Assembly (NCBI GenBank): GCA_973895155.1
Contig: OZ316893.1
Location: 17,918,001-17,982,000 of the forward strand
DNA: 64,000 bases
Direction: 5' to 3'
From: Marsupella aquatica
Lineage: Eukaryota > Marchantiophyta
Shown here: piece by piece, positions 57,774-64,000 of the stretch
Layout: every line of letters starts with the position of its first letter
Position numbering within the stretch: position 1 is the first letter of the stretch
The notes under the pieces: generated by a model
The model's input: only the letters and a program-made list of their open reading frames with translations
Database searches by the model: none
Told to the model about the DNA's origin: nothing
Position numbers and translations under genes: made by a program

Positions 57774-59267
57774 AGTCATGGAACTCGACTACTTTAACAC
57801 TTAGCTCCGGCGTTGTTGACTCTGACGTCGAGCTCCCTTACGGTCCAGGCCTGGATAGGCCATCTGGGGAGGACTTAGCATGGGGAAACTAGTGGGCAAC
57901 AAGATGTGGCGCTAGCGAAGGCAAGGAGCCAAGCTGGTGACACACACTAAGGACTTGGACTAGCTGAGAGCTGGTTGGGTCAAGGGGAAATGGGCCGGGC
58001 TCAAGGACGATTGTCCGGACCTCCAGATGGACTTTGAGTTCTGAGGGCTTGAGTGTGAGCTCCTCTTGGGCCCAAGGCCCATAAAGTTGACGCCATGGGC
58101 AACGGACGCTTGGGGTGCAAGTTATGGCCCGATCCGGGTTGGGCTGATCGGGGTCCCAAGCGGCGATGAGACCTGATGACCTAGGCATGAGCACTGGGTC
58201 GGCTTGATCACAACGGTCTAAGGCACTCCGCTTGCGGATGCCTAACAAGAAAGTTATGAGCGTTGCCAGTTGGTGGCGCTCCCATTATGCGCGATAGGAT
58301 CCGGGTTGGAGGCCAAATGTTTAGGGACCAAAGCTGGTCCGGGGGTGGCAGGTCTCCAAAAGCATATATGAGGGGAGTGGTGTCTCCCTGGGGGCTAAGG
58401 GCGAGCCGAAGTCGTGAGCCGCGACGGTCGCGACACTAAGGGAAACCGCCAAACGGAAATGGCGATATCTTCCCAATGAAAAGTCCGTTGGAGGACTTCT
58501 TGGGTGTGTTGGAAAGCTCTCAACAAGGGCTACGACCTCCTGAGCTCATATGGGTCTGTGGGAACCATGGGGTCTCGAGGTTTGTGGGTGTTTACTCGCT
58601 CGCTTGCCAAATCCTGCCGAACAGCAGCCAAGCCGTGTTCAGTCTCCCAAGGGAGCTTGTATTGGGGAGGCAAGGCCAAGTAGGTGTGGAGGTTGAGTTC
58701 CAAGATTTTTTGGCCCCTAGACCATCAGTGAGGCAAATCGGGAGTTGGTTGCTGGAGTCGGGGCCATTCTGGTCCCGACGTGTTGGGAAAGCTTGGGATG
58801 GGCTTTAGGACAAGCTACGCTATTTGGGCCATGAGCATGTCCTGGGGTTAGGGCGGTCAGTTGGTGATGGATAGGTACGAGGGGGAACCCGGGCCGCGCC
58901 CAAGGAAGGAGCTGTTCTAGATGAACAGCGGGCGTGGGTTCTGGTTCCGGCTTATGGCATCGGGAGGACCTATCGCTGACCTATTTACCAATGTCTATTG
59001 AGCTTGAGTTAGGATGCTAGACTTGGCAAGTTCTAGATCCTGAAGGGTTACTTATCGAGGTGCTTGGTTGCTTGTGCAGACAATGAGGACCATTGAATAG
59101 CGGTCATGTTGGAGAGCAAGTGCGACTTCATATGGGAGGGGCCGCTGGCGGTGCAAGGGGCACTAGGGTGCTTGCTCGAGGTATTCTGTGGAGGCGTTCA
59201 CGCACCAAGGGCACTTAGGCGTGAGTGCTGGGATTGGTGAGGGCGCTGGGTGGCTAGGTCCACCACT
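57774..59267. mobile_element. GC-rich insertion D with 5-bp duplication
   Basis: A 1494-bp block clearly richer in G and C than its neighbours. CATTT flanks it exactly (57769-57773 and 59268-59272), and it splits C2 within CKH/LYW, which is contiguous in C1. Ends are AGTCATGGAACT and, in reverse complement, AGTGGTGGACCT, a short imperfect inverted repeat. I find no convincing protein; reading frames at 57889-58248 and 58476-58808 have no recognisable motif. Class unknown: a non-autonomous element or a solo LTR with AGT...ACT ends. Confidence 0.75.
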
Positions 59268-59499
59268 CATTTGTATTGGATTTTCCTTACCGTTTTCAAA
59301 CTAGACGTTGAGGAATCTACATTGACCAGCCAACCAATTCTCACTGTTGGAGAGGTCCAACTCATATTAGAGAGGCAAAATGCTCATGGTTTATAGTTTG
59401 AGTCATGATGCTCTCGGTTGTCCTACTGGTCCAAACAGTTGTATTGATTTTGTCGTATGTCAATGGTATAGTGTTATGTATGTCGCGTTCTGTTTTTGT

Positions 59500-59623
59500 T
59501 AGCGCCAGGCGTTCATAATTTTGTCCTTCTGGAGACACCATGTGTTTTCATTGTGTTGTGCCTGATTTTGTCATCGCCAACTATTTGTTTCCTAAATACT
59601 GGTTAACTAGTGCCAGGCGGTAG
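59500..59623 (+). repeat. Palindrome cluster 4, downstream of C2
   Basis: Two diverged copies: TAGCGCCAGGCGTTC (59500-59514) and CTAGTGCCAGGCGGTAG (59607-59623). The first half is conserved better than the second. Confidence 0.8.
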
Positions 59624-59639
59624 TCAAGACGTTGTTCGC

Positions 59640-60985
59640 TTTTCTTTTGGACCATATAATACGATAAATTTTTCTGTTGGGTTCATATTGTGTTATTTTC
59701 ATTTATTTTGTTCCCAATTGCAGCCCAACCTACCATGTTTGTGCGCATTCCTTGACATTTTTATGTATGCACCCCTTCTTTGTTCTGGGATATGAGGTTC
59801 AATTATTATGTGGTTCAAGTTTGACATTGAAGAACATTGCAAATAAATGACACATTAGCAAAATCATTTCATATTCAACTATTGTCTGAGGCCAACTTCT
59901 TGGAATGTTTGTTTACATGCACTAGAAGGAAATTGGGATTTTATCACTACCTAATTCACTTGTTTCAGAGTAATAACGGACAATTTACAACTCAATGGTT
60001 TGAGTGCACTAATGTCAATCGCTTTAGACAACTAGTGGTATTGAGCATAAAGTCGTTTATAACAAGAACTCAAAATGTATGAGTGTTTTATGTCACCGTC
60101 GCTTTCAAACCCAACGGTCTTAAATAACTATAAAAATAATAGTTGTTTAAATTTTGCCCAAAACAACTACTATTGTGAATTTTTTTGACAAATGATACCT
60201 AGACATGTGGCGATCTCCACAATCATTGGGGGTGACATCTGTCAAAAGTCAATTGTGGTCAATGCACCTTGAACCTTAAACAACTTTTTTCATGACTAGC
60301 ATTCAAGTAGAAATTATATAGCCCTTGCCAATATATGACTAGATTTTGAGTCTAAAAGATACTTTGTGTCACACATTTAATACTAGTTATATGACTAGAA
60401 TTGAAATCATAACCAAACCACCTTTTCGACTTGTCCTATCACTAAATTTGAAGTGATAACATGAAATATTTTGACATACTTATTACATGTTATATAACTA
60501 AGTTTGATGTAGTAAAGATATATTATTTTGCAATTTAAGTACTTGTTATACGTCTCAAATTGAAGTAGTAATTGTAGAGCTTTTGTTATTTGTTATATGA
60601 CCCTATTTATAGACGTATCATTCAATCCATTATTAGTTGCTATATGACTACATCTTAAGTGTTATAGATTGCTATTTTACAACTTTAAAATGGGTGACGA
60701 ACATCATATCTTTGATAACTATAGTTATAGTAGTATGACCATAGTCTAGTATCACTGCAATTATAGTGATTTGGGTGTATTATAGAACTTGAATGATAGT
60801 ACATTGGAGTGTATTGATCACTATATTTGGGTGTATTATAGAACTTGAATGACAGTACATTGAAGTGTATTGATCACTAGATTTAGAGTCATTAGTTTTA
60901 GAGTTCTAAACCCTAAAATGTACACACTCACAATAACAAAAATCTCACATGTCTCATATACAGAATCAACAAAATTTGACACATG
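59640..60985. other. AT-rich noncoding region with degenerate repeats
   Basis: No gene is recognised. A hairpin-like pair, AATAATAGTTGTTT and AAACAACTACTATT, lies at 60131-60172. From 60290 to 60670, TATATGACTA and variants recur roughly every 40-70 bp. These could be subterminal repeats of the element that carries the gene to the right. Confidence 0.5.
60771..60882. repeat. 56-bp tandem duplication
   Basis: Two copies starting TTGGGTGTATTATAGAACTT at 60771 and 60827, differing at only a few bases. Confidence 0.9.
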
Positions 60986-61163
60986 ATACAACTTAGTAAA
61001 TTATCATTTCAAACACCAACAAAATTCCTGAGTGATCCACATCTGGGAATCCAAAAAACTGAGAGTTATAGTTGCACAATAGTATCCATGCTACCTATAG
61101 AAACCCATATACTTCTTCAATCACATGGATTCTCTATTGCAAGCACTACTCAATTACCAAATC

Positions 61164-63830
61164 CTACTTCCTCATTAACTTCTGCCTCCACAAAAATGGG
61201 TGCTCCTTCACATGTTTGAGGGCTACCAAGCCTTCTGGGTGCTTTTCTTGGAGAGGTGCATCTTCATTCAAAATAGAAACAGCTTTGACAATCAAGAACC
61301 CAATAGGAACTGGGTTGTCATAATATCGATCAACTCCACATACTCCATCAATTTTTGCAATAACAATCACCTGCTGATCCACTGGTGACTTCAATTTCAC
61401 CATGCCTCCTACTTTAAACTGTCATGCACACATCAACAAGATAACACAACCATTTCATTAGACTCATACAATCAGTTCATTAGGCTTGTTAATGACAAGT
61501 TACAACAAATAAATGAATAAGACATGTATTGAAATCAATAATTTGCTTTTGCTCACCTTCAAGACAAAGGGTGAAGGTACCGACTTTAGAAACTCTGCAA
61601 CGATGGCTTCTTCAGATGACTTTGTACAAACAGCTTTAGGTGTCACAGCTTCAGTTATCTTCTGCGAAACAGATTAGGGTGAGACTGTAACTTACATAAG
61701 CATGCCCTACTAGGTTCACATTACAAATTCATGGGATAATGAATACATTAATAATCACCACTTACTTTGCCTGCTTGATCGGGTATATCATGCGTGACAG
61801 TAACCAGGAAACAGGTTTACTGGTACCAGCAAAAATTTACTTTTACCAGAAAAATGACAATGTAAAAATATTTCCAAAAAATTCATATTTCCCCCAAAAA
61901 ATTTGCAGACAACATTTTTTGGCTAGCTTTGGACGCTAGCATTACTAGCACCGGGCGCTAGCAAAAACTTATTTTCAACATCAAAAATAAAAAATTATTA
62001 AAAATAAAAAATAAAAAAATACCACTCATTTTCCTGTTACCAGTTTCTGTTTCCTATTACTATTTGCTATTTGCTGTCGTTTGTAAATACCTCGCTTGAT
62101 CATGCTGCACAGACAAACTATATACCACCTCTGTTTCTTCATTGATCTCTTGTTTCACAATCACTGGGTCGACAATATTGTATTCTGCATCAGTATTGAG
62201 ATCAATCCCCTGATCATCTTCAACTGCCCATAAACATTTCAAGACATTAGAAAACATTCACTAATCCAAGTCATGCATGCTTGATTACACTACTTTAATT
62301 ATCCTCTATAAAGAACACACCTTCTTTGGTCAAGTCCACCAAAAAGTCTAGTTTCATAGCTGAAGTACTTCGGCCTGAATGACTTTTCAGGCCCGAATGA
62401 CTTTTCAAAACTGAACTCATTTGTGAGGACATTGAAGATGGTCCCAACCCAACTAGGACAGTTCTGGTTTCTTCCACATCTTCACTGTGGTCCTGTTTTG
62501 CCAAAACAGTTATTGTTTTGTCAAACCCAACACTTTATCCCAATATTTATTGCATCCACAATTTTAGTCAACATACGCTCATCACAATCTGTATTGTCTC
62601 CCATCTTAGACTTGGAAGTTGGTGTCTGCAACCATTAACCAATCATACAAAAGTTAGTGGATATCACATAGACTTGGCAATTTGAAAATCACAAATTGGG
62701 CTTGTGAACTATACTCACAATTGACTTTCTGCCTCTCCAATGAGATGGTATGGCCTCACCTGTGATAGATCTCACACTTGATGGATTAATTCTATCATCT
62801 CTGGAACGTAGCTCTGATAGAGGTGGACTTTCCCCTTTTTTTCTCTTCTGAACAATGAAACCAAACAAAACATATCAGAATGAAACTTCTTGCTTCTTTG
62901 CATACCAATTGTTAAAACAAAGGAAGACACATGTTGTAAGCCTACTTGTTGTTTACAAACATTCATAATAACTATAAATGAATCTTGTATACTTACAAAG
63001 TCAGACTCCTTCCCACGGTAACCACCTCATCCAACCCTTGATGGATTAATGACTTTAGATCTTGCATACTTCATCTTGTCAATGCTAGATATCCCTTCTG
63101 GAGATAGCCACCACTCACACAATGCCTTCCAATATTCAGGTTTCACATTCTCAGGGGCTTCTTGTCCAGGCGTCTCCCACCTTCCTGAAAATGTTTGTGG
63201 AGTCTTGCTTGCTGTGCTTTCATTACTGCTGAACAATGAGACCTAAACTTCTTCATTGACAGAGTCCCTGTAGATACTCCCAATCATTCTCCAACACAGC
63301 ATAAACATGAAGAAGAACCCCTGAATCTTGCTTCTTAATCTCACGGATAGAAGGATTCAGTTTACCCATACACACAGCACGAAGATCATCTCCCCAACGT
63401 GCCCGATATGGATCACTAGGATCAACATCATTGTTCCAAATCTGCACACAATGCATCATAAGAAAACAATAACAGAGGACAAACAATAAATCACAAACAT
63501 GATCTTTCACAAGCAACATACAGTGATTGCAGCTTTCTTCATGCCCAATTTGCGGCGCTCGCTTGTGTTCTCTTTCCATTGCTTCTTTGCAGCATGAGAT
63601 GATTGTCGTACATATGTCTGTTCTGACCTTTCTGTGACAATTCCATCATCCAGATCACGAGTAGATGCTCTTGGCAAGGGTGTCACTACCACAACCAACC
63701 AAAGAGATCCTGTTAGCAAGTCAAACATTAATGTAACTAGTGACAGTCAATCTACAATTGTGACAATCTTTGAACTCAGGAATCACTTGGCAAGTCAAAA
63801 ACAAGCTCATGGCAAGTGAGGTAATGAATA
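61164..63830 (-). CDS. Multi-exon Transposase_24-like (Ptta/En/Spm) gene, partly resolved
   Basis: Exons on the minus strand: 63728 to 63522 has KKQWKENTSERRKLGMKKAA and a donor CACT/GTATGT. The exon from 63440 (acceptor TGTGTGCAG) has IWNNDVDPSDPYRARWGDDLR and LENDWEYLQGLC. About 63246-63040 has PENVKPEYWKALCEWWLSPE and DKMKYARSKVIN, similar to the WxxLxxxWxSPxxxxxSxxNKxNR block of Transposase_24. A Ser-rich exon lies at 62504-62295 (LKSHSGLKSHSG) and an acidic one at 62257-62100. The last exon (61420-61164) has VGGMVKLKSPVDQQVIVIAKIDGV and HPFLWRQKL, like the C-terminal domain of the same family. Exon borders are approximate. It is the least damaged gene here; the 5' end may lie beyond the window. 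Confidence 0.5.
61781..62093. mobile_element. 313-bp MITE carrying two C-type palindromes
   Basis: GCTTGATC flanks it exactly (61773-61780 and 62094-62101). Termini are GGGTATATCATGCG and, in reverse complement, GAGGTATTTACAAACG. Inside them the inverted segments AGTAACCAGGAAACAG and AGTAATAGGAAACAG, and CTGGTACCAG and CTGGTAACAG, correspond. The middle holds GCTAGCTTTGGACGCTAGC (61922-61940) and TAGCACCGGGCGCTAGC (61946-61962). It lies in an intron of the Transposase_24-like gene. Confidence 0.75.
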
Positions 63831-64000
63831 ATTACTTACATAAACTCATATCCTTTGTCCTAGGATCCACATAATATTTAGCTCTTGACTGTCGGGGAGC
63901 CTATGGATAACAGTGTGCACATTAAAGTAATTAGTAACACTAGCACCAAATCAAGATATACAGAAATTGGACAATTAATGCAATTAGCTTCAATTGAAGT

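Larger units (their letters stand above)
49866..59397 (+). pseudogene. Transposon C transposase-like gene, copy C2 (5' truncated, broken by B3, B4 and D)
   Basis: Pieces in order: 49866-49898 matches FHFYQSFHWHS of C1. After B3, 54089-54310 reads GVLEESHAEHRKLWDKMQNAS and SWISWWVVKWGRWGNFIRL. An intron with three palindromes follows, then 54610-55162, with the TGSESxHA and GLNRGKGPTIWE blocks. After B4, 56926-57773 reads FGVGPQCNGSFASN, MIWFCPNNACYRSRLRRG and a better-preserved SWIM finger, CSCEDFCRRHSRKHPYMPCKH. After D, 59273-59397 reads VFKLDVEESTLTSQPILTV and VQLILERQN. Reading the pieces together shows C1 and C2 encode the same protein. C2 keeps Trp where C1 has a stop. Several frameshifts and stops remain. 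Confidence 0.7.

Noticed and set aside
60983-61323. Plus-strand frames near 61.0-61.3 kb
   Set aside because: They overlap the C-terminal exon of the minus-strand gene and show no motif.
1-64000. tRNA, rRNA and conventional host genes
   Set aside because: I looked for conserved rRNA blocks, tRNA-like cloverleaf boxes and recognisable housekeeping proteins and saw none; a tRNA scan and a protein search would be needed to exclude them fully.

Overview
The window reads as nuclear DNA of a land plant with a large, repeat-rich genome. Everything recognisable is transposon-derived: Ty1/copia and Ty3/gypsy pieces, an L1-type LINE, three plant CACTA (En/Spm)-like loci, a Ulp1-carrying element, a DUF7869 element and several MITEs. 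Introns use GT/AG sites and plant-type TTTAGGG tracts occur. The abundance of DUF7869 and of a GCM/WRKY-finger-plus-SWIM transposase suggests a bryophyte, lycophyte, fern or conifer rather than a flowering plant, but this is inference. I see no conventional host gene, rRNA, tRNA, CRISPR array or bacterial-type operon. Nearly every coding region carries stops or frameshifts.

Layout. 1-13.0 kb: a CACTA transposase gene (minus strand) split by two long LTR-like units of family A (A1, ending at 2705; A2, 3578-11559). A2 is itself split by unit B1 (4055-8193). 13.8-16.8 kb: a decayed DUF7869 gene. 16.8-17.8 kb: a copia LTR and RNase H. 17.8-22.6 kb: a LINE with a 287-bp MITE in its ORF2. 22.6-27.0 kb: a Ulp1-type element with palindromic repeats in its introns. 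27.0-34.67 kb: a gypsy gag-protease joined to its 4.7-kb LTR, and that LTR contains a gene (A3). 34.67-43.5 kb: a copia scrap, then a second CACTA with a divergent gene pair, a SET-domain segment inside the transposase gene, and unit B2 (37283-40382). 43.7-59.4 kb: a ParB-like gene, then two copies (C1, C2) of a zinc-finger/SWIM transposase gene. C2 is broken by B3 (49899-54083), B4 (55163-56920) and GC-rich insertion D (57774-59267). 59.4-64 kb: AT-rich repeats and a multi-exon gene resembling Transposase_24, with an intronic MITE at 61781-62093.

Two patterns stand out. First, families A and B are 3-5 kb units with TG...CA ends and 5-bp target duplications, each holding one gene for a related non-enzymatic-looking protein. 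The A3 copy sits exactly where a 5' LTR should be, next to gag, so these look like LTRs that carry a gene, mostly surviving as solo LTRs. Second, a near-perfect palindrome, TAGCGCCNGGCGCTA, occurs about 15 times between 44.7 and 62.0 kb and nowhere else that I found. It lies in the introns and flanks of element C and inside a MITE with an 8-bp duplication.
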